Shown: positions 15,648 through 24,260 of the stretch, one piece after another
Layout of the letters: the number at the start of each line of letters is the position of its first letter
How positions within the stretch are numbered: the stretch's first letter is position 1
DNA from: Candidatus Tiddalikarchaeum anstoanum
Lineage (GTDB): Archaea > Nanobdellota > Nanobdellia > Tiddalikarchaeales > Tiddalikarchaeaceae
Length of the DNA: 50,495 nt
NCBI GenBank assembly: GCA_902385255.1
Contig: CABMEV010000001.1
Span: 1-50,495 of the forward strand
Direction: 5' to 3'
Made by a program: the position numbers and the translations under genes
Notes under the pieces: generated by a model
What the model saw: the letters and a program-made list of their open reading frames with translations, nothing else
Told to the model about the DNA's origin: nothing
Databases searched by the model: none

Positions 15648-16466
15648 ATGGTTTACCCTGCTAAGTGGACTTGCCCTAACTGTAAAAAACTAGTATTCGA
15701 AAGCAAGTCCTGCAAGTTTTGCGGACTTAAATTCCCAATGCATTACCCAAACCTGTGGCACTGCCCAAACTGCGGAAAACTTATTGACAATTCAACTCAT
15801 TGCAATTCATGCAATTATCCGAACATTTTAGAATACCCTAAATTGTGGCACTGCACTAAATGCGGAGAACTTGTGAAAATGCAGGAGAAGTGCCCAAAGT
15901 GCGCCAGCCAAAAAGTTATGCATCCTTCTTCAACTCAAGCATTGAGTTCGTTAAGTAAACATGTAAAAAGATTAAAACCCCAGTACTTAGCGCTGCCATT
16001 AAACATAATCCTAATCATAATTGCATTAGCATTCATATCAAACGTGCTGGTGCGCCATGTAGTCATAAGCCAGCCAAACAATGTCACTTACAAGCTTGGC
16101 GGTGCAAGCATGGAACTCCCTATGTGGAGTGTTTTAGAAAGAGGGGATTCAAGCATATTCCTGCAGGATTTAGGCACATTGCAGAGCATGAACTTCTTCA
16201 TCCATACGCCTTACTACTCTTTGCCATCGAGCGAACTGACCAAGATTTATGACAGCATATCAAGACAGACTCCTGCAAATATCAGTTCAGAGTATGATTA
16301 TAACAACTGGCACGTATTATGCTTCGATGCTTCATCATACAATTCCTGCATCAGCATTGCGCAATGCGACGGCAACAACGTATTTGTACAACTAATATCT
16401 TTTAACAACAACTTTAACCATACCCTATTTTATTCAACCCTTAACTCTTTATGCTGCAACTGTTAA
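15648..16466 (+). CDS. Triple zinc-ribbon, single-pass membrane protein
   Basis: The 272-residue protein opens with three tandem double-CxxC zinc ribbons (CPNC/CKFC at about residues 9-25, CPNC/CNSC at 39-55, CTKC/CPKC at 69-84) that share the pattern YPxxWxCxxCxxL, so they arose by internal duplication. One transmembrane helix follows (about residues 118-137, LPLNIILIIIALAFISNVLV), then an exposed beta-rich domain of about 135 residues that ends in CCNC. A cytoplasmic zinc array tied to an extracellular domain suggests sensing or anchoring. A TATA-like cttaaaaata lies about 27 bases before the start. Confidence 0.85.
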   Translation: MVYPAKWTCPNCKKLVFESKSCKFCGLKFPMHYPNLWHCPNCGKLIDNSTHCNSCNYPNILEYPKLWHCTKCGELVKMQEKCPKCASQKVMHPSSTQALSSLSKHVKRLKPQYLALPLNIILIIIALAFISNVLVRHVVISQPNNVTYKLGGASMELPMWSVLERGDSSIFLQDLGTLQSMNFFIHTPYYSLPSSELTKIYDSISRQTPANISSEYDYNNWHVLCFDASSYNSCISIAQCDGNNVFVQLISFNNNFNHTLFYSTLNSLCCNC

Positions 16467-16558
16467 CTTGTTACTCTTAGTTAGTGGTGATTTTAATGTC
16501 ACCCTCAGGTAATGGCTACATCTTTTTATAAACAGAAAAATCCCGTCTTAAGGCCCTG

Positions 16559-16903
16559 ATGATAAAAAGAGATTATATGATTAGATGTAAAAGGTGTAAT
16601 ATTCCTTACAAACCTGAAAATGTAAGCAGGATTAGAACGTGCATTTATTGCAGAAAATCAGAGGTCTCTTCAAGAACAGACAGGTTGAAGATACTAGTGA
16701 ATGATATTAAGAATTATTACGCTTCACACCACATTTATCCTTCAACAGATATTGTAAAGACTTGGATTAACCTGAAATTCGAAGTTTCAGACAGCACTGC
16801 AGATTCTTATTTTAAAGAATTAGCCAAAATTACAGTTGTCCGGGAAGCAGATGAAAAATATATAGAACAAGTTAAGATTCCAGCAGTCAGCACAAACTAC
16901 TAA
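16559..16903 (+). CDS. Zinc-ribbon plus helix-turn-helix-like protein
   Basis: A 114-residue protein has an N-terminal zinc ribbon (CKRC near residue 10, CIYC near residue 28) and a C-terminal helical region (residues 42-100; IYPSTDIVKTWINLKFEVSDSTADSYFKEL) that looks like a winged or recombinase-type helix-turn-helix. DNA binding or regulation is inferred. The ATG at 16559 lies about 31 bases after ctttttataaac (TATA-like), which favours it over ATG 16577. Confidence 0.75.
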   Translation: MIKRDYMIRCKRCNIPYKPENVSRIRTCIYCRKSEVSSRTDRLKILVNDIKNYYASHHIYPSTDIVKTWINLKFEVSDSTADSYFKELAKITVVREADEKYIEQVKIPAVSTNY

Positions 16904-16911
16904 GCTTTTTT

Positions 16912-17094
16912 TTATTTAACGTTATTTAACAGCCAGTAAACACTAAAACCGCTTACGCAGCCTATGATGAATCCGAGTACTACATAAATAGTAACATTCA
17001 TAGCCCCAAGAGAGACTGCAAATAATATACTCATCGTAAGCATTCCAATGCTAATACCAAGTAATGTTGAAATAGTCATTAATACAGTATTCAT
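16912..17094 (-). CDS. Small two-helix membrane protein (60 residues)
   Basis: The sequence is almost wholly hydrophobic with two predicted membrane helices (about residues 4-28 and 34-55) joined by a short turn. The TATA-like tttattaaaa on the minus strand, about 28 bases before the ATG, supports expression. There is no known family. It is convergent with the zinc-ribbon/HTH gene and next to a DUF4130 gene. Confidence 0.65.
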   Translation of the reverse strand: MNTVLMTISTLLGISIGMLTMSILFAVSLGAMNVTIYVVLGFIIGCVSGFSVYWLLNNVK

Positions 17095-17133
17095 AATTTA
17101 ATCCTTAGATTTGGCTTTTTAATAAACCTTACG

Positions 17134-17580
17134 CTACAAAAAATCTTTCAATTTTTTGCAAGGATTTAACGATTCAAACTCCTTATCCAAGGTTTTAACA
17201 CTCCTAAGATACTTCGGTATATACTTATGAAAAAGTCTTGTATTCTTCCTCTCTTTAACATACTGCGAGTCGTAAAAAGTATTCCATAACTCTGAATTAT
17301 CAACCTCTAAACTTTTAGCCAAATCATTATCAGGAAGCAATGATTCATATTTCCTAATTACGTTTTCAACTTTGTCATTATACACGCTTAAAGGCTCGCC
17401 TTTCCTGGTTAAATAAGTCCTGCCTAAGTGTTCAATCATTATGTAAAAGTCCGGGAACCTTTCGGAAAAAAAAGTTATTATATGAGGAGTAAACTCTTCC
17501 TCAATCCGAGTCCATAATATTCCTTTACTTGAGATGTTAAACCTGGCAAACTGTATGCTCTTATAATATTGGTGAATCAT
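17134..17580 (-). CDS. DUF4130 putative DNA repair partner protein
   Basis: The 148-residue protein matches the DUF4130/TIGR03915 family, which is found next to a radical SAM protein and is predicted to act in DNA metabolism. The best marks are ELWNTFYDSQYVKERKNTRLFHKYIPKYLRSV (residues 97-128; family form KERxNxxLxxxxMPxRYWKYL) and FFSERFPDFYIMIEHLGRTYL. It is shorter than many members, which carry a longer N-terminal part. It overlaps the radical SAM gene by four bases (ATGA), so the two are translationally coupled. Biochemical activity is not established. Confidence 0.85.
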   Translation of the reverse strand: MIHQYYKSIQFARFNISSKGILWTRIEEEFTPHIITFFSERFPDFYIMIEHLGRTYLTRKGEPLSVYNDKVENVIRKYESLLPDNDLAKSLEVDNSELWNTFYDSQYVKERKNTRLFHKYIPKYLRSVKTLDKEFESLNPCKKLKDFL

Positions 17581-18698
17581 GAAAAGTCACCTATCCTTCT
17601 CTGCACTGCACCATTAATATCCAAGTAAGGAAGCGCCCGTTTAACAACGACGCCTAAGCTTTTTAGCTGTGCTAGTTTGGTTATGTTTTTCATAATTCTG
17701 TAATCCGTTATTCTTTTAACACTGACTGGGCCTATGCCTGGGATTTTAAGCAGTTCTTCGCATGATGCAGTGTTGGGATTAAGGGGATATTTTAACAGTT
17801 TATCAGCCAGGAATATCTTAGGGTCGCCTTCAGGCAAGTTTTTATCATCGGAAAATATTAGTTTAATATTGTGAAATTTCACGCCGTACTTTCTCATTAA
17901 GAAATCAACCTGGTATAATCTATGCTCGCGCTCAAGCGGAGTCTTTGGAACATGCTCTAACGGCGTTTTTGGAACTGGCAGGAAAGCGCTGAAATAAGCA
18001 CGTCTCAAGTTCATATTCTCATACATCCAATTAGTCCTGTTTAATAATTCATAGTCTGATTCGCCTGCGCATCCAACTACGAATTGAGTGGTAGTGCCTG
18101 AAGGAACGTTCTGTTCGCGCATAATCCTGAACGTCCGTAATAAGTCTAACTTGTACTCTTTGACGCTGCTTAGTTCAGACATTCGCGAAGAATTCGGAGT
18201 TTCAAGGTTCAGGCTTATCCTGTCGCTCAAGCTCGCCGCCTGCTCTATCAAATTCCTGCTTGTTCCGGGAAGAATTTTTAAGTGCACGTAGCCGTTGAAC
18301 GAGTACTTATTCCGCAATAATTCCACTGCAGTAATCATCTTCTGCATTGTGTAATCGCTGTCTTTCACGATACCGCTTGACAGGAAGAATCCTTCAACGT
18401 AATTCTGCATGTATAACTGCATGAATGACTTGGCTAACTCTTCAGGCTCGAAGCTTGTTATATTCTTGTTGCAGTTAGTGCTGTTACCGCAGTACTTGCA
18501 GTCATGGTTGCAGGAATTAGTGTATAATACTTTAAAGAGAGTTACGCACCTCCCATCCGGAGTGAAACTTTTGCATATTCCAGGAGCTATAGTCTTCCCT
18601 AAGTTTCCAAAACTTTTACTCCTATTGCTTGCACTGCTCGCGCACAAATCGTACTTTCCAGCATCGCCTAATATTTTAACCTTCTCTAAAGTATTCAC
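17577..18698 (-). CDS. Radical SAM protein, putative DNA modification/repair type
   Basis: The 373-residue protein belongs to the TIGR03916-like radical SAM family. The cluster motif is CNHDCKYCGNSTNC (about residues 63-76; CxxxCxxC for the 4Fe-4S/SAM site). Conserved stretches include FLSSGIVKDSDYTMQKM, ISLNLETPNSSRM, GCAGESDYELL and a C-terminal helix-hairpin-helix (LLKIPGIGPVSVKRITDYR, near residue 312), which supports DNA binding. An insertion repeats PKTPLEHV/PKTPLERE (near residue 232). It is paired with the downstream DUF4130 gene. The reaction is unknown; a DNA repair or base modification role is a family-level prediction. A degraded fragment of this gene's sequence occurs at 22085-22136. 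Confidence 0.93.
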   Translation of the reverse strand: MNTLEKVKILGDAGKYDLCASSASNRSKSFGNLGKTIAPGICKSFTPDGRCVTLFKVLYTNSCNHDCKYCGNSTNCNKNITSFEPEELAKSFMQLYMQNYVEGFFLSSGIVKDSDYTMQKMITAVELLRNKYSFNGYVHLKILPGTSRNLIEQAASLSDRISLNLETPNSSRMSELSSVKEYKLDLLRTFRIMREQNVPSGTTTQFVVGCAGESDYELLNRTNWMYENMNLRRAYFSAFLPVPKTPLEHVPKTPLEREHRLYQVDFLMRKYGVKFHNIKLIFSDDKNLPEGDPKIFLADKLLKYPLNPNTASCEELLKIPGIGPVSVKRITDYRIMKNITKLAQLKSLGVVVKRALPYLDINGAVQRRIGDFS

Positions 18699-18746
18699 AA
18701 AATAAATAGAAAATAATTAGAAATAAGTTTTGCAATAACAGTTCCG

Positions 18747-19250
18747 TTATTGCAGAGCTAAATATATCATGTAAGCAGCGTATACGCATCCAGCGACTAG
18801 TACACCTTTAAACTTATTGACATCTTTTGGAATCCCGTTGAGTACAGGAAGGTGTATCCTTTTGCCCCAATACTTGTCAGTCTTACTTTCAGCCTGCCAA
18901 GGTTCAACGTTCGGTATTGTTTCCTGGGTTAAGTTGCTCACCAGGAAGCCTTTAACTTTAATATTATCCGCTATTTCGCAAAGCATATTGTCCAATGTTA
19001 ATGAGATGTCTTTGACATATTCAGGTTTCACGCAGGCGAATTCTGAAATCTTAGTCGGGCTTTTTCGAAGGTAGTGGTGCTGCAAGTAATACCACGCGGA
19101 TGCTATATCCGTTCTCGCGTAAGCGTCTACAGGAATGGCTTTTGAGATGGCGCTGCTGATATCTTCAGCGATGTCAAGCATTATTTTGTGGCTTATTTTT
19201 TTGGGTGTTTCAATTTCTAAGTTTACTGCATAAATTACTGATTTTTCCAT
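18747..19250 (-). CDS. Unrecognised protein, possible cyclin-like fold
   Basis: A 167-residue protein has a helical core DIASAWYYLQHHYLRKSPTKIS-EFACVKPEYVKDI (residues 48-83, dash added) that resembles one TFIIB-type cyclin repeat, but I cannot confirm this. The C-terminal hydrophobic stretch VLVAGCVYAAYMIYLAL could be a helix of the same fold or a membrane anchor. No catalytic motif is seen. A TATA-like gtttataagta lies about 26 bases before the ATG. Confidence 0.65.
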   Translation of the reverse strand: MEKSVIYAVNLEIETPKKISHKIMLDIAEDISSAISKAIPVDAYARTDIASAWYYLQHHYLRKSPTKISEFACVKPEYVKDISLTLDNMLCEIADNIKVKGFLVSNLTQETIPNVEPWQAESKTDKYWGKRIHLPVLNGIPKDVNKFKGVLVAGCVYAAYMIYLALQ

Positions 19251-19285
19251 GAAAGATTGTCTAATAATAAGTACTTATAAACTTT

Positions 19286-20149
19286 TTACTTAGTCAGTTG
19301 ACGAACGGCTTCCTGAAGGTTCACAGCGTTATTGATAATTTTATTTTTCTTGATTAAGCCTTTAATATTATGCCATTTTTCAAAACTGCACCAGGAATCA
19401 TCCTTGTCAAAATATTTGATTAATTCTTCATCCCTCGTGTTTTTCGTGTACTGGTTTATTATCAAAGCCATCATTATGAGCGTTCCCGGCCAGCCTAACA
19501 GTGTTGTCGGGAATTCAGGCCTGTGGCCGCATATATCGACTCCAACGACGTCCTTGTTCTTAATTATCTTATTAGTCGCCTCTAATACATCTTTTAATGT
19601 TACTTTGTCATCGCCATGCCTTGCCCAGTATTCACTATTAGATATGTCTGGGCCGTAGCATTTCCCGTAGGTGTCATACGTTATGACATCCAAGTCATAT
19701 GACACGTACACTTTTTTACTGATTAAGTCTAGTTTGTTTTCTAATGAGTCCATATTTCTTCCAAGCACTGTTATATTGTCAGGGAATTTATTGCCGACTT
19801 CACCGTATCCTAATCCTGCTATGAGTATCCTGCTGTTTTTGAAGTGGTGGTTATAGAATGCTGTCCAATTCGCGCATCCGATGTTTTTCGCACTAAAATC
19901 ATATACTTTTTGATAATCGGAATGCTGGTCGAATAATATTAAGTCATGTTTGACTCCGCTTTGGAATAATTCATTGTTTAAGGAAAGTGTAAGGCTGTGA
20001 TAATATCCTGAGCCTGAGAAAAAAAGAGTGCCTTCATGAGCTGTACTATCGCAGGGGAGTATTGGCTCGTTTTCAGGAAGGACATTAAGCCTCTTAACTC
20101 CTAATACTAGCTTCTTAATCCAATTCTTATTATAATACTTTAAAGCCAT
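19286..20149 (-). CDS. Arginase/deacetylase-fold (ureohydrolase-like) metal enzyme
   Basis: The 287-residue protein carries two ureohydrolase metal motifs: LILFDQHSDYQ (DxHxD form, about residues 70-80) and VYVSYDLDVITYD (the SxDxDxxDP-like segment, about 147-159). A GVDICGHRPEFP segment near 200 provides the third conserved acidic region. The family hydrolyses C-N bonds of guanidino or acyl-amino substrates with two Mn ions. The second motif ends ITYD rather than the usual DP, and GSGYYHSLTLSL replaces the usual GGxHS. Substrate therefore uncertain: agmatine-, formimino- or acetyl-type are all possible. A TATA-like box lies about 29 bases upstream. Confidence 0.8.
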   Translation of the reverse strand: MALKYYNKNWIKKLVLGVKRLNVLPENEPILPCDSTAHEGTLFFSGSGYYHSLTLSLNNELFQSGVKHDLILFDQHSDYQKVYDFSAKNIGCANWTAFYNHHFKNSRILIAGLGYGEVGNKFPDNITVLGRNMDSLENKLDLISKKVYVSYDLDVITYDTYGKCYGPDISNSEYWARHGDDKVTLKDVLEATNKIIKNKDVVGVDICGHRPEFPTTLLGWPGTLIMMALIINQYTKNTRDEELIKYFDKDDSWCSFEKWHNIKGLIKKNKIINNAVNLQEAVRQLTK

Positions 20150-20211
20150 GAGTTAAATAGCTTAAAATTTATTATTATAAACTTTTAGTTTTTTTTTAAC
20201 GATTATTAACA

Positions 20212-22017
20212 TCATAATTGCGTGTTATATTCGCGCTTATATTGTGCAATAATCTCATTGCACATATCGTTTATTGTTTCTTGTGCAGTCTTTTTATGAC
20301 TAATAATATCTGACATTGACTTGTTAATCATTTGGTTAATTGACATATTGGTTAAAGACTTAGATTGTCCTGTAATTATTTCATCAAGTGTAACGCTTTG
20401 TTGGATTGACCCGCCTGATATTTTAATAAATGATTCAAATTTAATAATTTCATCTTTGCTTAAAACATTATCATTTTCTATTTTTTTAATTATCACATCA
20501 TAAAGTTCTCGTACGGATAAGTGCTTATCAAATGCGTTTTCAGCGCATCTAATCATTGACTTGACATCATTATTTTCATTATATTTGTTAAATGCGAAAA
20601 TAGGTTTAAAGTCCTCCAAGTCAGACAAAGTTTCATTATATAATTTTGTCTCCTTAAGTTCCTTGTATATTGATAAAGCAACAGTTAAAAACTGAGCTTC
20701 AACATTTCTTTTTGCAATATTCATCAGCCTGTCTTTATTACTGCTTAATACACCTAACTGATTCATTTTCGAAATTATTAATTCATATGTATCACACACA
20801 GATATTTCATGACTGTTAGCCCCGACTTTTTCAGCGTATCTAAGCATAGCATCAGACTCGATTTTTTTAGCGCATCTAAGCATAGCATCATCCAAATTTG
20901 GCTCATTTAAACCAGTTTGTAAATATAGATCTAAAGATAAATCAAGGTATTTGTTCTCAATTTTTTTAGCTATCCTTAACAAATTTGTTTCATTTGCATC
21001 CTTTTTTGAGCCGTATAAGGCAATCATAAAAATAGGATCTTCATCTTCCAATATTGCCATGATTTTAGGGTACATTCCAAATGCATCCTGTCCTGTTTCT
21101 ATTAATATGTTTGCAAGTTTTTTATAATTTAAATCTAATACTTGTTTACGGTATTTTTCAAGCTCAGCTGATTCGTACTCCTTCTTGTCAAGGTATTTGA
21201 TTACATCTTCAATACTGTTAGCGTATATAGCTGCGAATTCAGCATCGTCATGGGAAGTTACTTCCACTATTTTTTGTATTATATCCTCAACTATATTCTC
21301 GCCGAATTTGTTGCCAAAATGCTTATACCTGTACCAGTTTCCAATATGAGTGCTGAACATCTCCTTGCTGCTCATTTTATTATTCATATCCTCATAACGT
21401 TCAGTTTCAACCAGAACTACATCAGTAGGTTCTTTGCCTATAGTGGGCTCTGTTTCAACCCATCTCCCTTTTTTATGAACTTCAGTATTTTCAAAAACTC
21501 CATGAGCCTCATAATCTATGTTTATAAAACTTAAAGGCAGGACTAACCCGTGAATGCACGTGGAGTAATCAAATATTTTAACCTGCCCATTTTTCTCAAT
21601 ATAAGGGCTGAAATTTAAAAAAGAGCCATTGTCAAATATTGCAAGGCCTGCATTGCTCCCGAACTTGGTTGAAATAATACTGAACAAGGCATAATATTTA
21701 TTACCTTTTTCACAATAACCTATCCTTACTCCAGGTTCTGTAAACATGCCATACTCTTTAGTTATTACTTCAGCAGCTTTTTCAGGAGTATACTTGGACT
21801 GCGCATCATAAATGAACTGGTCTTTACTGGATTCATAATTGTTAAAATCATTAATTATGCCTTTAAACTCTTCAAGAGTCATTTTTGGAAGTGGAGTTTG
21901 AATTACTGCTGGACGCTGATTTTGCTGCTGATTATTCTGTTGTTGATTATTCATATTTAGATTATTATATTGATTTAATATATTATTTAAATATGAATTA
22001 TTATCCGAGTAGTCCAT
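20212..22017 (-). CDS. Unrecognised 601-residue alpha-repeat protein
   Basis: The protein begins with an Asn/Gln-rich disordered tail (residues 1-38). A mixed beta-rich domain (about 40-200) follows, and the remainder is helical with degenerate repeats of the type LLRIAKKIE, MLRCAKKIE, MLRYAEKVG, LMNIAKRNV and MIRCAENAF, spaced irregularly between about residues 345 and 500. This looks like an alpha-solenoid that binds partners. One repeat has recently duplicated: 24-base copies at 20831-20854 and 20867-20890, 36 bases apart, differ at two positions. There is no membrane segment. It has no recognised family and shares no operon with the upstream gene. Confidence 0.8.
   Translation of the reverse strand: MDYSDNNSYLNNILNQYNNLNMNNQQQNNQQQNQRPAVIQTPLPKMTLEEFKGIINDFNNYESSKDQFIYDAQSKYTPEKAAEVITKEYGMFTEPGVRIGYCEKGNKYYALFSIISTKFGSNAGLAIFDNGSFLNFSPYIEKNGQVKIFDYSTCIHGLVLPLSFINIDYEAHGVFENTEVHKKGRWVETEPTIGKEPTDVVLVETERYEDMNNKMSSKEMFSTHIGNWYRYKHFGNKFGENIVEDIIQKIVEVTSHDDAEFAAIYANSIEDVIKYLDKKEYESAELEKYRKQVLDLNYKKLANILIETGQDAFGMYPKIMAILEDEDPIFMIALYGSKKDANETNLLRIAKKIENKYLDLSLDLYLQTGLNEPNLDDAMLRCAKKIESDAMLRYAEKVGANSHEISVCDTYELIISKMNQLGVLSSNKDRLMNIAKRNVEAQFLTVALSIYKELKETKLYNETLSDLEDFKPIFAFNKYNENNDVKSMIRCAENAFDKHLSVRELYDVIIKKIENDNVLSKDEIIKFESFIKISGGSIQQSVTLDEIITGQSKSLTNMSINQMINKSMSDIISHKKTAQETINDMCNEIIAQYKREYNTQL
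20831..20890 (-). repeat. In-frame 36-base tandem duplication inside the 601-residue gene
   Basis: Two 24-base copies with a 36-base (12-codon) period differ at two sites and encode DAMLRCAKKIE/DAMLRYAEKV. A weaker third copy near 20539-20560 encodes MIRCAENAF. Confidence 0.7.
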
Positions 22018-22084
22018 TATAAATAATAATTAAGGAAAAATAGTCCTTAAAAAGATTACTTTTTGCACCCTTCAGCTTATTGCA

Positions 22085-22136
22085 TGCTTGTTCCACTGCA
22101 GTATTTTGAGGTGCACATAGCCGTTTAGAACGAGTA
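22085..22136 (-). pseudogene. Degraded fragment of a radical SAM gene copy
   Basis: The minus strand here matches 18257-18305, within the radical SAM gene, over about 50 bases with a few substitutions and small indels. Shared words include tgcttgttcc at one end and gtgca-c-tagccgtt then gaacgagta at the other (dashes mark differences). In the intact gene this stretch encodes YSFNGYVHLKILPGTSR. The frame here is broken and no flanking homology is evident by eye, so it is a relic of a second copy or an aberrant insertion. Confidence 0.6.
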
Positions 22137-22181
22137 ATTTAATCGAAAAACCTTTAAGCAACTTAATCTAGTTTACCAAAC

Positions 22182-22826
22182 ATGTTTAATAATGAAGAAT
22201 CAGAAGCTTTAGAATGGTTAATTACTAAAGAATATGGTTTAGGCAATCTCATAAACGTATTTGATACTTACTCTTTGCTTGACATTATAACCAATATAAC
22301 TAATGATAAAAATTTATCCGATGCGATGAAAGAAAACATAGTTAAACAGTATTCTAATCCTGTAATTAAAACATATCATTTAACCTTCCAAGATTATATT
22401 GCCCGGCTTAAGGATTCGTTTTGTTATATTGTTGAACATAACAATGAATATGATACAATTAATTTCCAGCAAAATATGAATAATGTTAAAACTTATATTA
22501 ATAATATTGAAAACACTGATAAAACATCTAACAAAACTACTATTTTTCCGGTAAATTCGGATTTAGTAACAATTACCGAAGATGAAGATTTTATGAAATT
22601 TGCCGAAAAACACTTGTCCCCTAAAAAATTAGTTTATTATCAAAAATTGCTTTTAGAAAAAGCACCAATTAACGCACAAGATTTTAGTATTAAATTAGAT
22701 AAGTCGAGAAATGTCACATCAAGTTACCTTAATTCTTTTTGGAAAATGGGTCTGGCAGATAAGATTCAAGCTATTGATGGACAAATGCTTTTTATTGCAA
22801 AAACAAAAAAACAAAGTGCTGATTAA
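22182..22826 (+). CDS. Unrecognised protein with C-terminal winged-helix-like domain
   Basis: A 214-residue, Asn/Lys-rich soluble protein. The first 110 residues are helical and unrecognised; a linker of about 30 residues (TDKTSNKTT) leads to a C-terminal region, INAQDFSIKLDKSRNVTSSYLNSFWKMGLADKI (near residues 165-197), that reads like a winged helix-turn-helix. DNA binding is inferred from this alone. A TATA-like ctttaag lies about 28 bases before the ATG. It lies between the degraded fragment and the convergent HerA-like gene. Confidence 0.7.
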   Translation: MFNNEESEALEWLITKEYGLGNLINVFDTYSLLDIITNITNDKNLSDAMKENIVKQYSNPVIKTYHLTFQDYIARLKDSFCYIVEHNNEYDTINFQQNMNNVKTYINNIENTDKTSNKTTIFPVNSDLVTITEDEDFMKFAEKHLSPKKLVYYQKLLLEKAPINAQDFSIKLDKSRNVTSSYLNSFWKMGLADKIQAIDGQMLFIAKTKKQSAD

Positions 22827-22844
22827 TTACTCCTAAAAATAAAT

Positions 22845-24212
22845 TTAGTACTCTTCAGGCTTGTTTGGAGTCTCATAATCGCTTGGGAGCGCAGTTGGGC
22901 TTCCTCCACCATGCCATGTCAGTCTTGGACGCACCTGTACAGGGTAGACGTTCTCAGTCTTATCATCCATTATCAATGCTGCACCATTAAGCTTCGGCAA
23001 ATCATTCATTGATTTAGCCACGCTTCCAGGCGTGTACGCGCTCATTACTTCTCCTAATGCGTTCAGGTCAAGTTCTGCAGTTAACCTGTGGCTGATTACT
23101 ATATCTGACTGAGTTATCGCGTCAGTGTGAATCTTCCCTGGCTGCTGAGTTGCAATAACCAAGTTCACTCCAGGCTGTCTTCCTTCACGCAGTATCTGGA
23201 TAAGAGGCTGAGTGGCTAATGTTACCTTATCTTTCGGGAAGAACTCGTGGCCTTCATCAACGAACAACCATACAAGAGGTATCTCTTTAGCCTGCTCTTC
23301 CGTCTCGCCCTCCTCTTTTGAGGATTTAGCGCTGCTAAAATAAGTAAACTGTTTGTTCAACTCCTGCAGTTCTTCAAGCTTTCTTACTACCATACGATTC
23401 TCCAATAATCTCCTGCATACTATCCCGATAACCAGGCTCCTAATATCGAATCCTCCGCTGGCGCTTGCGTAAACGCTAATATCTATAACACTCATCTTGC
23501 CTCTCTTTACGAATTCCTGAAGAGGTGTTGCATTAATGTCAAATAATCCCCAGCCTTCTGCACTTTCAAACCTGTTGTATGACGCGCTTTTAACCCTATT
23601 ATCATTCGTCTGGTCAGCCTGTATAATCTGTTTTATATCATCAAGAGAGTAATTCCTGTTTAATTTCTTGGCAAGATTTATCGCCCTCTCAATGCAGACT
23701 CCTATATCGCTGGCAAGTTCAAGGTTGAATAAAGTGCACCACTCAGGTGCGCTTAAATCAGTAGGATTAATGGTGAATGGTTTATCAACAGGAACACCCC
23801 TGTCCTTGTAATAATTATAATATCCTGAAGGCACGTATACTATTACCTCATTCTCAAATCCTACAGGTGAAAGCTTCCACTTATCCAAATCATCAGATTG
23901 CTTGTAATTAGGGTACTTCGTCGTCCAGTACACACCCATAGTGTCGAAGAATAACATCCCTATGTTTTTCCTGACAAAATCTGGCAGTGCGAGTATAGCT
24001 TCAGCCATGACTCCCATTGTGTAAGATTTTCCACCACCTCTTTTTCCAGCTATTAATACTGCGTGAGAAGTATTGACATCCATGTAAATATTATTGGCCA
24101 AACTGGTAGTCTTGCCCATTGTTACGTACATCTTGCCAAGGAGTGCTGAAGCGTCAGTTCCTAATTTCAAGTACTCTTTTCTTAAACGTCCAAGAACGAT
24201 ATCGTAGCCCAT
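22845..24212 (-). CDS. HerA/DUF87-like hexameric ATPase
   Basis: The 455-residue P-loop protein is of the FtsK-HerA class. It has Walker A VLIAGKRGGGKSYTMGVMAEAI (near residue 52), FFDTMGVYW after it, Walker B VWLFVDEGHEFFPKD (near residue 305), LIQILREGRQPGVNLVIATQQP with the sensor/arginine-bearing region (near 325-345) and ISHRLTAELDLNALGEVM. HerA proteins normally move DNA or protein and often work with a nuclease (NurA in archaea), but no nurA is nearby. The KEEGETEEQ insert near residue 290 is a flexible loop. A TATA-like tttaaata lies about 28 bases before the start, so it has its own promoter. Confidence 0.9.
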   Translation of the reverse strand: MGYDIVLGRLRKEYLKLGTDASALLGKMYVTMGKTTSLANNIYMDVNTSHAVLIAGKRGGGKSYTMGVMAEAILALPDFVRKNIGMLFFDTMGVYWTTKYPNYKQSDDLDKWKLSPVGFENEVIVYVPSGYYNYYKDRGVPVDKPFTINPTDLSAPEWCTLFNLELASDIGVCIERAINLAKKLNRNYSLDDIKQIIQADQTNDNRVKSASYNRFESAEGWGLFDINATPLQEFVKRGKMSVIDISVYASASGGFDIRSLVIGIVCRRLLENRMVVRKLEELQELNKQFTYFSSAKSSKEEGETEEQAKEIPLVWLFVDEGHEFFPKDKVTLATQPLIQILREGRQPGVNLVIATQQPGKIHTDAITQSDIVISHRLTAELDLNALGEVMSAYTPGSVAKSMNDLPKLNGAALIMDDKTENVYPVQVRPRLTWHGGGSPTALPSDYETPNKPEEY

Positions 24213-24260
24213 TATAGTATGAACATAAATATTGAGTATTTAAATAAGTTAGTTTCCTTT

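Noticed and set aside
18747-19250. Calling the 167-residue protein a transcription factor B
   Set aside because: Only one weak cyclin-like segment is visible and no N-terminal zinc ribbon or B-finger; kept as unrecognised.
20831-20890. Short repeats that could suggest a CRISPR array
   Set aside because: Only two close copies with 36-base period lie inside a long coding frame and preserve it. No array structure or cas genes occur in the window.
21900-22017. Asn/Gln-rich N-terminal tail of the 601-residue protein as a prion-like domain
   Set aside because: It is only about 35 residues long, and short Asn/Gln tails are common in A/T-rich genomes. There is no independent evidence.
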